Positions 25,751 through 34,918 are shown, counted from the stretch's first letter. The stretch is 64,000 nucleotides of DNA from Candidatus Hydrogenedentota bacterium (GCA_903893795.1 CAITNO010000081.1:1-64000); one strand, 5' to 3'. The notes: generated by a model from the sequence alone, not told the origin. Translations and numbers: made by a program.

Positions 25751-25864
25751 TGCTCTGCGCTGTGTCAAGGCATTAGGCGCACGTAAGCTTGTGGTACGCA
25801 CCTCACTTTCGCCATAGCCGGAAGACGGTGCGTTCCGTGTCGCTTTGCGCCACTTCACAGCACC

Positions 25865-26395
25865 CTACTGACTCTTCCCCTGTTTCTGTTTTTCACGCGT
25901 GCGCTGGTCCAAGTCGGATTCGAATTTCTCGGCGTCGGAGATGGTTCGGCCGGTGACGACGATCAGGTGGAATCCGTGCTGGGTGCTGATGATGTCGCTC
26001 AGCTTGCCCACGTCGGCGGTCCAACAATAGGCGTCGAAGGCCGGGTCGTAGGTGCCCCGGGCGGCCCAGCCGAGGTCGCCGCCGCGGCGGGCGCTCATGG
26101 TGTCTTCGGAGTACTCACGGGCCAGGGCGTCGAACTTCTCCCCCTTCAGGATGCGTTCCCTAAGCGAGGTCAGCGACTCGAGCGCACGGTTTCTGTCGGC
26201 CGGGTCGGCGGCGTTGTAGCGGATAAGGATGTGCTTGGCGCGCACGCTGGACGTGTTGGCCTTAGGTTTCTGGCTGAACCACAGCGCGCCTATCATGAGG
26301 GCCAGAACGACGGCCACGCCCGCCCAGAGCAGACGTGTCCGATCTTTCGGTTCGTCCTGCGGGACGCGTTCGGAAATCTTGTCTTCAACAGCCAC
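25865..26395 (-). CDS. Membrane-anchored parvulin-type peptidyl-prolyl isomerase
   Basis: A 176-residue protein. A GTG start at 26395 follows GAGGAG. A single membrane span (about 22-40, LLWAGVAVVLALMIGALWF) is followed by a rotamase domain with AKHILI at the start, the core EYSEDTMSARRGGDLGW and the ending QHGFHLIVVTGR, all typical of parvulins. It would catalyse proline cis/trans isomerisation of proteins on the outer face of the inner membrane. It is the last gene of a tight minus-strand run, 21 bp after the T2SS F-family gene, and shares a role with the larger PpiD-like protein in the same run. Confidence 0.88.
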   Translation of the reverse strand: MAVEDKISERVPQDEPKDRTRLLWAGVAVVLALMIGALWFSQKPKANTSSVRAKHILIRYNAADPADRNRALESLTSLRERILKGEKFDALAREYSEDTMSARRGGDLGWAARGTYDPAFDAYCWTADVGKLSDIISTQHGFHLIVVTGRTISDAEKFESDLDQRTREKQKQGKSQ

Positions 26396-26416
26396 AGGTG
26401 TCTCCTCTGAACAGGC

Positions 26417-27433
26417 CTACAGGCCCTCGAACATGCCACCGTACAGTCTGGAGTAGAATGTTACCACAATGACTCCGACGAGCGCGGCGAGTATGAGCAA
26501 AATGGTCACTCCCATGACCGTCATGGCCACGCGGGTGGCGGCACGGGCCTCGTCAAAGTGCCATTCGGCAACCTTGTGCAGGGAACCTTCCAGGTTTCCA
26601 CTCTGCTCGCCGACCATGAGCATCTGGCGGCCGACATCGCTCAGGCAACGGCTTCGGTCGAACGCCTCGACCAATGTTCCGCCGTTCATCACCACGGGCA
26701 GGCCCTTGAGAAGATCCCGTTCCATGATGGGGTTCATGGTCAGGGCGGCGGAGCGCCGCATGCACTCGCCCATGTTGAGCCCCGCGCCGATGAGCAGCGA
26801 CATGCCCCTGAAAAAGCGCGCCAGCGCGTATTTGCGGCTGATGGGCCGGATGGGCCACACGTAGTTCTTGATGAAACCGAGCACGTTCTGGAAGACGCCT
26901 ATGCGCGCCAGCGCCACCATGACCCAGAACAGCACAAAGAGCGTGAACAGGGAGGCGGCCTGGAACAGCAGGTATTGCTGAAAGTAGCCGCCCAGCGAAA
27001 AGCCGCGGCCGTGCATGCGGCTGACCAGTCCCAGGGAGAAAGAGCCGAGAAACCACGCCGCGCCAAGCTGGAAGGCGGGATAGACCATGGAGGCGATCAC
27101 GGACCGCTTCATGACCTGCTGGTCCTCATAGTAGCTTGCGAGGTCCTTCAGCATGACATCGAGCCGTCCGCCAATCTCGCCTGCACCCACCACCTCGACA
27201 AAGAATTCGGGCAACATGTCGCATTCGGCACGGGCCGCCTCGGCAAGGGTGGAGCCGCCCTTGATGGCGGTGAACATGCGGCGCAGCATGGCGCTTATTC
27301 TGCGCGAGGACGCGCTGCGGCCGAGCAGTTCCAGCGATTGCAGAATGGGGATGCCCGCATCGTAGGAGGTGGCGAGCTGCCTGCACATGGGCGCCATTTC
27401 GCCCGCGCTCAATCTTGTCGAAAAGAGTCCCAT
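26417..27433 (-). CDS. Type II secretion / type IV pilus F-family inner membrane protein (GspF/PilC-like)
   Basis: A 338-residue protein with two T2SSF domains (about 12-135 and 215-333). Each has the typical helical block and conserved Gly-Glu segments (GAGEIGGRLD and GEQSGNLEGSL), followed by membrane spans, with the last at about 310-330. It would form the membrane platform of a pseudopilus or pilus assembly machine. It is shorter than usual GspF (about 400) because the N-terminal cytoplasmic extension is missing. GGGAGG precedes the ATG at 27433. No secretion ATPase or secretin gene is in the window; a prepilin is encoded 30 kb away. Spacing of 46 bp to trxB and 21 bp to the parvulin gene suggests one operon. 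Confidence 0.88.
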   Translation of the reverse strand: MGLFSTRLSAGEMAPMCRQLATSYDAGIPILQSLELLGRSASSRRISAMLRRMFTAIKGGSTLAEAARAECDMLPEFFVEVVGAGEIGGRLDVMLKDLASYYEDQQVMKRSVIASMVYPAFQLGAAWFLGSFSLGLVSRMHGRGFSLGGYFQQYLLFQAASLFTLFVLFWVMVALARIGVFQNVLGFIKNYVWPIRPISRKYALARFFRGMSLLIGAGLNMGECMRRSAALTMNPIMERDLLKGLPVVMNGGTLVEAFDRSRCLSDVGRQMLMVGEQSGNLEGSLHKVAEWHFDEARAATRVAMTVMGVTILLILAALVGVIVVTFYSRLYGGMFEGL

Positions 27434-27479
27434 GTCGGCCTCCCTTGCGCGCTGGCCGTCCGCGGATGCGGCGGGCCTG

Positions 27480-28427
27480 CTACGCCTCCCGAGATTCCAG
27501 CCAGCGGGTGGCGTCTATAGCCGCCATGCACCCGCTTCCGGCCGCCGTGATGGCCTGCCGATAGGTCTTGTCTTTCACGTCGCCGCAGGCAAACACCCCG
27601 GGAATTTTGGTGTAGGTGCTGTCGGGCTTGGCGATGATGTAGCCTGTTTCATCCAAATCGAGCACACCGACAAAGATGTCCGTGTTGGGCTTGTGTCCGA
27701 TGGCGGCAAAGTATCCGGAGCAGGCCAGATCGCGCGGCGCGCCGCCGGAGACTTCGCTGAGAATCACACCCGTGACCCCCTCGGTGTCGTTGCCCACGAT
27801 TTCCTGCACCACCGAGTTCCACTCCACCGTGATCTTGGGATGGGTGACCACCCGCTCGGCCATGATGGGGCTGGCGCGGAACTTGTCGCGCCGGTGAACC
27901 ACATGCACGCGGCTGGCGAATTTGGCCAGAAAGAGGGCCTCTTCCATAGCGGTGTCACCGCCGCCCACCACCACCACGGTATGGTTGCGAAAACGGGGCA
28001 GCGCGCCGTCGCAGGTGGCGCAGGCCGACACGCCGCGGTTCAGGAAAACCTGCTCCGTCGGGATGCCCAGGTATTTCGCGCTGGCGCCGGTGGCAATAAT
28101 CACCGATTCCGCCTCAATGACTTCCTCGCCGGAAAACACTTTGAGCGGGCTTCCGGAAAAATCCACCGCCGTCGCCGTCTTGTATTCGAAGCGGGTGCCG
28201 AACTTTTCGGCTTGACGCTTGAACTCGTCCATCATGGCCGGGCCCGATATTCCGTCGGGATAACCGGGGAAATTCTCCACCTCGGTGGTCGTCATCAACT
28301 GGCCGCCGGGCAGCATGTTCTGGCTCAGTTCGCCTTCAAGACACAACGGATTCAGATTTGCCCGGCTGCAATACAGCGCCGCCGTGTAACCGGCGGGACC
28401 GGAACCGATAATCAACACCTTCTCCAT
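27480..28427 (-). CDS. trxB: Thioredoxin-disulfide reductase
   Basis: A 315-residue FAD/NADPH enzyme that reduces thioredoxin. The N-terminal FAD site is VLIIGSGPAGYTAA, the redox pair is CATC (SACATCDGALP, about 135-140), the NADPH site is VVVVGGGDTAMEEA, and the C-terminal FAD motif GVFACGDV is present. The open frame extends upstream, but this stretch overlaps the end of the PpiD-like gene. Tandem ATGs at 28430 and 28427 follow GGAG, the second with better spacing. All key residues are present. It lies in the run of folding and secretion genes, which fits a role in thiol homeostasis, though trxB is also a general housekeeping gene. Confidence 0.95.
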   Translation of the reverse strand: MEKVLIIGSGPAGYTAALYCSRANLNPLCLEGELSQNMLPGGQLMTTTEVENFPGYPDGISGPAMMDEFKRQAEKFGTRFEYKTATAVDFSGSPLKVFSGEEVIEAESVIIATGASAKYLGIPTEQVFLNRGVSACATCDGALPRFRNHTVVVVGGGDTAMEEALFLAKFASRVHVVHRRDKFRASPIMAERVVTHPKITVEWNSVVQEIVGNDTEGVTGVILSEVSGGAPRDLACSGYFAAIGHKPNTDIFVGVLDLDETGYIIAKPDSTYTKIPGVFACGDVKDKTYRQAITAAGSGCMAAIDATRWLESREA

Positions 28428-28479
28428 CATCCGTCTCCTGTGCCGCCGCGGACTGACACCTTGCCGCGGCGCAACTGCA

Positions 28480-30423
28480 TTACTTTTCCGGAGCCGCAGG
28501 CGCCGCCGGCGCGGGAGCCGGGGCCGGAGCGGCGGTGGTTGCGGCCGGGACCGCGCCTTCTTTCTTGGCGTCTTCGGGCTTCTTTTCGTCCTTGGGCGCA
28601 TATTTGCCCTGGCCGAGAATGCGCGCAATCACGTCCTCGTTGCGCCGCACGGCCACTTTGTCGAGCATGCGCTCGCGAAGGTCCTGCGAGAAGTCGGTCA
28701 GCGCCTCGTAGACGGACCGCTGTTCTTTCTCCTCGCGGAGTTTCTTGCGCTCTTCGGGCCATTTGGCCTTTTCTTCATCGGTCGGCCCGGTCCGCTCGAC
28801 GAGCTGCACGAACCAGTTGTCCCCAAGCATGCCTTTCAGCGGTCCGGCCAGGGTGCCCGGCTCCGCCTTGCCCAAGCGGTCAAATATTTCGCTTGAGGAA
28901 AGGTAAATCTGCTGCTGATAGAGCATGTCCTTGCGGGTGAAGGGCTTCTCCGTCTGCTTGACTTCCACCTTCAACTGCGGGAACTTGGCCGGAATCTCGT
29001 CAATGTTCTTGGCCTCGGCCTTAATCTTGTCGGTGAGAGTAACCACCTGCTTCTTGTAATCTTCGGTCTGCTTGACCTTGCTGACGACATCGTTGGAAAC
29101 CCGCATCTTCACTTCATCGAGCGGCGGAATGTCACCGGGGACCGACTCGACCACCTTACCAACATAGACGTTGGCGCGGCCCTTGACCGGTGCGAACACC
29201 TGATCGTCCTTCTGGGAGGAGATGCCCGAACGGAAAACGGCCACGTCTTCGCGGGGCACGTTTTCGACTTCTGTGCTCGTGGTTGAGAACTTGGAAGCGC
29301 GCAGCACGGTCAGACCGTTTTCCTGCGCCGCGGTGGCAAGGTCGCTCTTCTTCGCTTTGGCCGAAACGAGTTCTGCCTTGGCCTGGCGCGCCGCCCGCTC
29401 TTCCTCGGTGAGTGTGGCATTCACCACGATTTGTCTGCCGTGGACTTCGCGGACCTGCGTGTCCGCGTTGGTGCGCTCTTCCTCGACCTTGTAGATGGTG
29501 TAGCCGGCCGGTCCGTAGACGGGATCGCTCACCTGGCCCACCGCCAGCGCGTAAAGGGGCGCCAGATGGGACGCGGGATTCTCCTCGACCGGCTTCCAGC
29601 CCAGGTCATCACCGCCGGGGGCGCTCAGGTCGGAGTACTTCTTCACCACTTCGGCAAAATCAGCACCGCTGCGGGCTTCCTTGACGGCGTCGAGCGCCTT
29701 CTGCGGCACTTCCGGCACAAGCGAGACGGCCACGAAATCCGCCGTATTCGTGGGCGGACGGCGGTACTGTTCCTTGTTCTCGTCATACTGCTTCTGAATC
29801 TGCTCGTCGGTCGGATTGACCGCCAAGTCGATGCGGGCGTACTTCATGACCATCTTGGTGCCGTCGGCCTCGAGTTCCTTGTCGAGCTCGCGGTCCGAAA
29901 CCCGATTGCCGATGGCCAGCATGGCATTGAGGTAGATCTGCCGGGAAATGCTCTCGCGCAACCGCGCATAGAGCGAGTCCCAGTCCTTCATGTTGCGAAT
30001 CCACTCGTTGTATGCGGCGGGGTTGAAGTTCCCCTTCTCGTCCTTGAACTCTTTCCATTCGCGGATCTGCTTCTCCAGGACCTTGCTGTCCACGGACATG
30101 TCGCGGCTGTTTTCCTGCAGGGTGATGAGCGAAGAGTCCACCAACTGCTTGAGAACGCCCTCTGTCACACCGGACTTGACCAGGTCCTGATAGGTGGGCC
30201 GCTGCTCCTGGCCGCGGGTCACCGACTGGGCCGTTCGGTCCAGCGCCTGTCGGTACTGTGCCTCGGTGATGGGCACACCGCCCACGGTGGCGACATTATC
30301 CTGCGACACGCCCGTGTCTTTTCGGGCAGAAGGCATGCCGAAGAAGAAAATAAAGGGCACGCAGATGAATACCAGCATGAAACCAAGGATCATACGCCGG
30401 TGTTTGCGCATCAATTCCTGCAT
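28480..30423 (-). CDS. PpiD/SurA-like membrane-anchored peptidyl-prolyl isomerase
   Basis: A 647-residue protein with an N-terminal membrane span (about 11-29, MILGFMLVFICVPFIFFFG), a SurA_N-like chaperone region (about 35-210) and a parvulin domain (about 225-345, with ADFAEVVKKYSDLSAPGGDDLGW). A second periplasmic helical region and a Pro/Ala/Lys-rich tail complete it. The layout matches PpiD, a foldase that meets proteins leaving the Sec channel. The ATG at 30423 is chosen because AGGAG lies upstream and the membrane span follows at once; an ATG four codons later is possible. It is 52 bp from trxB and 181 bp from dapB. It probably helps fold the many exported proteins encoded nearby. Confidence 0.88.
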   Translation of the reverse strand: MQELMRKHRRMILGFMLVFICVPFIFFFGMPSARKDTGVSQDNVATVGGVPITEAQYRQALDRTAQSVTRGQEQRPTYQDLVKSGVTEGVLKQLVDSSLITLQENSRDMSVDSKVLEKQIREWKEFKDEKGNFNPAAYNEWIRNMKDWDSLYARLRESISRQIYLNAMLAIGNRVSDRELDKELEADGTKMVMKYARIDLAVNPTDEQIQKQYDENKEQYRRPPTNTADFVAVSLVPEVPQKALDAVKEARSGADFAEVVKKYSDLSAPGGDDLGWKPVEENPASHLAPLYALAVGQVSDPVYGPAGYTIYKVEEERTNADTQVREVHGRQIVVNATLTEEERAARQAKAELVSAKAKKSDLATAAQENGLTVLRASKFSTTSTEVENVPREDVAVFRSGISSQKDDQVFAPVKGRANVYVGKVVESVPGDIPPLDEVKMRVSNDVVSKVKQTEDYKKQVVTLTDKIKAEAKNIDEIPAKFPQLKVEVKQTEKPFTRKDMLYQQQIYLSSSEIFDRLGKAEPGTLAGPLKGMLGDNWFVQLVERTGPTDEEKAKWPEERKKLREEKEQRSVYEALTDFSQDLRERMLDKVAVRRNEDVIARILGQGKYAPKDEKKPEDAKKEGAVPAATTAAPAPAPAPAAPAAPEK

Positions 30424-30565
30424 AGCGCAGCAAGCTCCTGATGGACGGTTATGCACTCCGTGAAGGGAAATACTCGTCTTGGCGCACCGGAGACATCCCC
30501 AAGATGCGCCCTCCGGAAGGGACAACCCGACCGGGAGGCGACACTCTATCACACCCCCGCCGGAT

Positions 30566-30597
30566 GTCGCAAACCCATGGGCCGCAAGGTTTGCGCG
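30566..30597 (-). terminator. Hairpin between dapB and the PpiD-like gene
   Basis: CGCAAACC (30568-30575) and GGTTTGCG (30588-30595) form an 8-bp stem with a 12-base loop, 9 bp past the dapB stop. No T-run follows on the minus strand, so it may be a weak or processing structure. Confidence 0.4.
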
Positions 30598-30604
30598 ACG
30601 GGGC

Positions 30605-31402
30605 CTATTTCAGGCCCAGAACGTCCTGCATGTCATAAAGTCCGGGCTTCGCCTTTACGGCAAATCGGGCGGCCACGAGGGAGCCCCGGGCAAAATTATC
30701 CCGGTTGTGCGCCCGGTGCACCAGTTCGACCCGCTCCCCCGGCCCGATAAAGGAAACGGTGTGGTCGCCGACGACATCGCCGCCGCGCACGGCGTGCATG
30801 CCAATCTGGCGCTGCGGCCTTGCGCCCACAATGCCTTCACGGCCGTGGGCGGTGTCCTTGGCGTAATCCCAGCCCAAAGCCCCGGCAGCCCGCTCGGCCA
30901 GACGGACGGCCGTTCCGCTGGGGCTGTCCTTCTTCTGGTTGTGGTGCACCTCGACGATTTCAACGTTATATTCAGGGCCGAGGATGGACGCCACCTCACT
31001 GGTCAATTTGAACAGCAGATTGACGCCGATGCTCATGTTGGGCGCGTGGACCACCGCCACTTTTTCGGCAAAGCCGCGCAGTTCGGCCACCTGGGTCTCA
31101 TTCAGGCCGGTGGTGCCAATCACTACGGGCACCCCCGCCGCAGCCGCCGCACGGGCATTCTCGACACAGGCTGTCGGCGCGGTGAAATCAATAATCACGT
31201 CCGCATTGGCGAGTTCGGAGGCGACGCCGCCGCCCACGGTAATCCGAACGGGTTTGCCGCATTCCAAGCCCGCCACGATTTCAGCGCCGGCATTCTCTGC
31301 CAGGTCAAAGCCGCCGCCAATCTCGATATCCTCGGCCGCCGCGGCCATTTCCAGTATGCGACGGCCCATCCGGCCGCAGGCGCCTGCCATGCAAATTCGC
31401 AT
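30605..31402 (-). CDS. dapB: 4-hydroxy-tetrahydrodipicolinate reductase
   Basis: A 265-residue NAD(P)H-dependent enzyme of lysine and diaminopimelate synthesis. The N-terminal Rossmann motif is ICMAGACGRMGRRI, and the signature EVHHNQKKDSPSGTA carries the catalytic His and Lys (about 149-163). The loop IGTTGL and the ending are typical, and the length is normal. GGAG precedes the ATG at 31402 by 8 bp. Diaminopimelate synthesis supports a peptidoglycan-containing cell. It heads the minus-strand run and is divergent from the sulfatase operon. Confidence 0.96.
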   Translation of the reverse strand: MRICMAGACGRMGRRILEMAAAAEDIEIGGGFDLAENAGAEIVAGLECGKPVRITVGGGVASELANADVIIDFTAPTACVENARAAAAAGVPVVIGTTGLNETQVAELRGFAEKVAVVHAPNMSIGVNLLFKLTSEVASILGPEYNVEIVEVHHNQKKDSPSGTAVRLAERAAGALGWDYAKDTAHGREGIVGARPQRQIGMHAVRGGDVVGDHTVSFIGPGERVELVHRAHNRDNFARGSLVAARFAVKAKPGLYDMQDVLGLK

Positions 31403-31883
31403 CGAGTGTTCTCCAGGGTAAACAGGGGTTTTGTTGGTTTTAGGCCGGGAGGGCCGGGAGACAAGTATAGCCGAATGGGGCGGGTAGGGTCACTTGCGGG
31501 AAGAAAAGTTCTGTGGCGCATGACCTTCGGCACCGCGAAGGAGGCGCAAAGGGATTGCACTGACCTGCCTGTTCCGGAGTGCGACCCGGGAACGGGCGGC
31601 AACGTTCATTTCTGTTTTTTATACCATTTGCTAGTTGGGCTCACCCCGAGAAATGCAAAAACGCATCCCATATAAAACCCGAAAGGGAGCCACTGGCCAC
31701 ACCATAGACGCCGCTGCCATAAACCAAGCCCATGCCCAGTCCGACGGGGATTCTAGTCAAGTATGTGCGGCTTTCCCTGGCAGGGAACTCTGGCAGAAGA
31801 ATGGTGTATCATTGGCGAACTACTCGACATGCCTGCCAGGTCCCTGCAATACTCTACCCATCCAGACAAAGCGAGGAGTCCCC
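31403..31883. other. Divergent intergenic region between dapB and the sulfatase operon
   Basis: A 481-bp region with no recognised gene, although an open frame runs upstream of the sulfatase start. It must hold the promoters of both operons. The only clear structure is the inverted repeat at 31776-31840, and GAGGAG lies before 31884. Confidence 0.5.
31776..31840 (+). promoter_or_regulatory. Inverted repeat upstream of the sulfatase operon, possible operator
   Basis: CCTGGCAGG (31776-31784) and its exact reverse complement CCTGCCAGG (31832-31840) flank 47 bp that contain a -10-like TATCAT (31806-31811). This could be a pair of regulator half-sites around the promoter, or the arms of an RNA leader hairpin. 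No regulator gene is nearby. Confidence 0.3.
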
Positions 31884-33416
31884 ATGAACCGACGGCAATT
31901 CTTGGAAAATGTGACTTATGGAACTCTTGGCGTGGCCGGATTGGGCCTTGCCGCTTGCCAAAGTTCCGCCGCCGAGAATCCCGGAGGGGGGCAGCGTCCA
32001 AACATCCTGTTTGCCATTGCGGACGATTGGGGTTGGCCCTATGCGTCCATCATGGGTGCCAAAGGCGTGAACACCCCCCACTTCGACCGTGTGGCGCGGG
32101 AAGGCCTTCTCTTCACGCACGCATTCTGCGCCGCGCCGCAGTGTTCGCCCAACCGCGCCGCCATACTCACGGGCCGCCACATCGGACAATTGGAGGAGGC
32201 GGGGGCCCATAGCAGCCTTTTCCCAAGCAAGTTCAAGGTCTATCCAAGCCTGTTGGAGGAGGTTGGGTACCATGTGGGCTTCACCGGCAAGGGATGGGGA
32301 CCGGGAGACTGGAAACGCGGCGGCTGGACCCAAAACCCCGCCGGTCCTGAGTACAGCACACAGAAACTGGCTGAGGTGCCCGCGAATGGAATTGTCCCCA
32401 TGGATTATGCGGGCAACTTTGAGGCCTTTCTCGCCAAGCGCCCTGATGGCGCCCCATTCTGCTTCTGGTACGGTGGCCACGAACCGCACCGCAAATACGA
32501 GAAAGGGTCGGGACTCAAGTCGGGAAAGAAGCTGGAGGATGCCTCCGTGCCCGGATTCCTGCCCGATGACGCAGTGGTTCGGGGCGACCTGCTCGACTGT
32601 TTCCTCGAAATAGAATGGTTTGACGCACAGCTTGGCGGCATGCTGAAGAAGCTGGAGGCGCTGGGCGAACTGGAAAACACCATCGTCATTGTGACGGGTG
32701 ACAATGGCATATCGTTCCCCCGCGCCAAGGCGAACCTCTACGAACATGGCGTGCGGGTGCCCCTGGCGATTCGCTGGGGCGAACGGGTCAAGCCCGACCG
32801 CACCACGGACGACCTTGTCAGCTTCGTGGATTTTGCGCCGACCTTTCTTGAAGCGGCGGGCGTGGCCCCGCCGGCCGACATGTCTGGCAAGAGCCTGCTG
32901 GGCCTGCTTACGGAAGGCGCGGCAGGGCCGAATGAGTTTGTCGTCTTTGGCCGGGAGCGTCATGCGCATGCGCGCCGCGACAATCTCGGCTATCCCGGAC
33001 GCGCCATCCGGACCCGTGACCGCCTCTATATCCACAACTACAAGCCGGACCGCTGGCCCGCAGGCGACCCGGACGAGTATTGCGACATAGATGACGGCCC
33101 CACCAAGAGCTTTCTGCTCGAAAACCGGGACAAGTATCCGGCGTTGTTTGAACTTGCGGTGGGAAAACGGCCGGAAGCCGAACTCTATGATGTCAGCCAG
33201 TCGCCGGACTGTATCAAGAATCTGGCCGACACCCCGGAACACTGCGAAATGCGCGACAAGCTGGGCGCCCAACTGAGTGCGGTCCTGACCGAACAAAAAG
33301 ACCCGCGGGCGCTCGGAACGGGCGACCTCTTCGAGAGCTATCCCCGCTTCGGCGCCATGCGGCCCAAGTTGGGCGGTTTTTCAAAACAGGGTGCCTACAA
33401 TCCCGCTTACCAGTAA
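31884..33416 (+). CDS. Sulfatase (formylglycine-dependent), Tat lipoprotein
   Basis: A 510-residue arylsulfatase-family hydrolase expected to remove sulfate esters from polysaccharide. The ATG at 31884 follows GAGGAG and opens a Tat-like signal (RR at residues 3-4) ending in lipobox LAAC with Cys25, so it is probably a lipid-anchored periplasmic or surface enzyme. The metal-binding start IADDWGW, the modification motif CSPNR with Cys87 (to be converted to formylglycine) and the metal motif VTGDNG are intact. A maturase is not in the window. It is the first gene of an operon with the BNR_4 protein (11 bp gap), a GH99-like protein and a UroD-family protein, which points to sulfated glycan use. 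Confidence 0.93.
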   Translation: MNRRQFLENVTYGTLGVAGLGLAACQSSAAENPGGGQRPNILFAIADDWGWPYASIMGAKGVNTPHFDRVAREGLLFTHAFCAAPQCSPNRAAILTGRHIGQLEEAGAHSSLFPSKFKVYPSLLEEVGYHVGFTGKGWGPGDWKRGGWTQNPAGPEYSTQKLAEVPANGIVPMDYAGNFEAFLAKRPDGAPFCFWYGGHEPHRKYEKGSGLKSGKKLEDASVPGFLPDDAVVRGDLLDCFLEIEWFDAQLGGMLKKLEALGELENTIVIVTGDNGISFPRAKANLYEHGVRVPLAIRWGERVKPDRTTDDLVSFVDFAPTFLEAAGVAPPADMSGKSLLGLLTEGAAGPNEFVVFGRERHAHARRDNLGYPGRAIRTRDRLYIHNYKPDRWPAGDPDEYCDIDDGPTKSFLLENRDKYPALFELAVGKRPEAELYDVSQSPDCIKNLADTPEHCEMRDKLGAQLSAVLTEQKDPRALGTGDLFESYPRFGAMRPKLGGFSKQGAYNPAYQ

Positions 33417-33427
33417 TAGAGGTTGCC

Positions 33428-34918
33428 ATGACCGGAAGAAGTGCGCAAATGATGATTCTGGCGTCCCTGCTCTTGCTGCTGAACGGCGTTTGCCCGGCAG
33501 GCGAGGCAGGCGGGACGCCTGCGGTACGTGGCGCCTCTTCGGGCATGGTGAATTACTTTACGGACAACGGCTTCGGCAATCCGGTCTCCACGCTGCAGCA
33601 TCCCTGCGCCGAACGGTACAAGGACGTGACCTATATCGCCTATCAGGGCCCCCATGAGGACCCCTTTGTGTGCGCCTATGACCACGCAGCCAAGACCTGG
33701 TCGGGACCGGTGAAGGCGGGCGAGAACACGATGGGCAAGACGCCGGACGCGGTGGACCCCAAGGATGTGGACAATCACGGGCGGCCCGCGATAATAGTGG
33801 ACGGCAAGGGGTATATTCACCTGATCTTCGGCGGCCATGGCGGAAGCTACTCGCTTGGCATAAACAATCTCGGCACACCGGGCAACGGCAGGCAGACGCA
33901 TGTTGTGTCGAAGAATCCGGGGGACATTTCGTCCTGGGAGGTGCTGGACAATGTTGACCCCTTCGGCACCTACAGCCAGTTTGTAAAGATGGACGACGGC
34001 GACATCTATCTCTTCTACCGCCACGGTTCCCACCGCAGCGACTGGGTGTATCAGAAGTCCACCGACAACTGCCGGACCTTTGCGCCGCCGGCGTCCCTGC
34101 TGAAGCACAAGGCCCAGGAAAGTGACCGGAACATACACGATGCCTGGTATGCGTGGTTTGACAAGGGGAAGGGTGACACGATCACCGCGTCCTACGTGTA
34201 CCACCCGTGCCGGGTCATGGGGCATACCAAAGAACGGTACAACGGCTACTACATGAAGATGAACTGTGCGGATGACTCTTGGCACAACGCCGATGGAAAG
34301 GCGCTGTCACTGCCCGTCACGAAGGAATATGCGGACGAGAACACGCTGGTGTTCAACAGCGGAACCGAGCGGTCCAACCACGGCACCTGCCACGTCGATA
34401 ACGACGGCAACCCGCACATTCTCTTCCGGATGGGAAAGGGCCAGGTACGGTACTCCCGGTGGCTGGGCAGTGCATGGCAGGCTCCGGTTGTTGTCACCGC
34501 CGAATCACGGAATCAGGACGGTGACATGATCGTCGAGTCTCCCCTATCGGTCAAAACGCTGCTGTCCGGCGGAGGCGAGCTCCGCTGGTGGAACACCTCG
34601 GACGGCGGCCTGACCTGGGCCAAAGGCGCGTGCCTTATCTCCTCGACAGAAGCCGGATACGTTCCGGGCGCGCTGGTGCGCAACGGAGGCCCCGGCGGAT
34701 GGATGGTCGTCAGCGAACACAAAGCCGTGCAGAACCATTTGTTCAGAAATCTGTACCTGCTGGGCGACGGCGGTCCCGTGGAAAGGGCCGAGGCAGGGGC
34801 CGGCAACCTGGGAGACCGGCTGAAGAATCTGGAGGCGAACCCGCCTGCCCCCAAAACTGACAAAGCCGAAAAAAAGAAACACAAGAAGTCCGCTGACAGC
34901 GGGGACGGTGATGAGTAA
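33428..34918 (+). CDS. Secreted BNR_4 repeat beta-propeller protein, possible polysaccharide-active enzyme
   Basis: A 496-residue exported protein. The signal peptide (MILASLLLLLNGVCPAGEAG) begins near an ATG preceded by AGAGG. Residues about 40-400 carry BNR_4-type blades: DNHGRPAIIVDGKGYIHLIFGG, DDGDIYLFYRHGSHRSD, and later SNHGTCHVDNDGNPHILF. Proteins with this fold include ulvan-lyase-like enzymes; the His/Arg/Tyr residues around FYRHGSHRS are reasonable active-site candidates, but no catalytic call is possible. The C-terminus is Lys-rich. A dispersed palindrome (33506-33528) is embedded in frame just after the signal peptide and encodes GGTPAVRG. It overlaps the next gene by 8 bp, indicating translational coupling. 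Confidence 0.82.
   Translation: MTGRSAQMMILASLLLLLNGVCPAGEAGGTPAVRGASSGMVNYFTDNGFGNPVSTLQHPCAERYKDVTYIAYQGPHEDPFVCAYDHAAKTWSGPVKAGENTMGKTPDAVDPKDVDNHGRPAIIVDGKGYIHLIFGGHGGSYSLGINNLGTPGNGRQTHVVSKNPGDISSWEVLDNVDPFGTYSQFVKMDDGDIYLFYRHGSHRSDWVYQKSTDNCRTFAPPASLLKHKAQESDRNIHDAWYAWFDKGKGDTITASYVYHPCRVMGHTKERYNGYYMKMNCADDSWHNADGKALSLPVTKEYADENTLVFNSGTERSNHGTCHVDNDGNPHILFRMGKGQVRYSRWLGSAWQAPVVVTAESRNQDGDMIVESPLSVKTLLSGGGELRWWNTSDGGLTWAKGACLISSTEAGYVPGALVRNGGPGGWMVVSEHKAVQNHLFRNLYLLGDGGPVERAEAGAGNLGDRLKNLEANPPAPKTDKAEKKKHKKSADSGDGDE
33506..33528 (+). repeat. Dispersed palindrome family B inside a coding sequence
   Basis: GCAGGC (33506-33511) and GCCTGC (33517-33522) pair around GGGAC, followed by GGTACG. 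The layout is like the family B copies at 37121 and 52327 (short GC-rich arms, GGA-type loop, then a short tail). It adds codons GGTPAVRG to the BNR_4 protein between signal peptide and mature domain. Confidence 0.6.

Noticed and set aside
25597..25864. T-box or Val-rich leader peptide for valS control
   Set aside because: No T-box consensus or run of Val codons was found; only a simple hairpin and a dispersed repeat are present.
31635..31883. N-terminal extension of the sulfatase from an earlier in-frame start
   Set aside because: The later ATG has GAGGAG and a complete Tat lipoprotein signal; the extension has neither.
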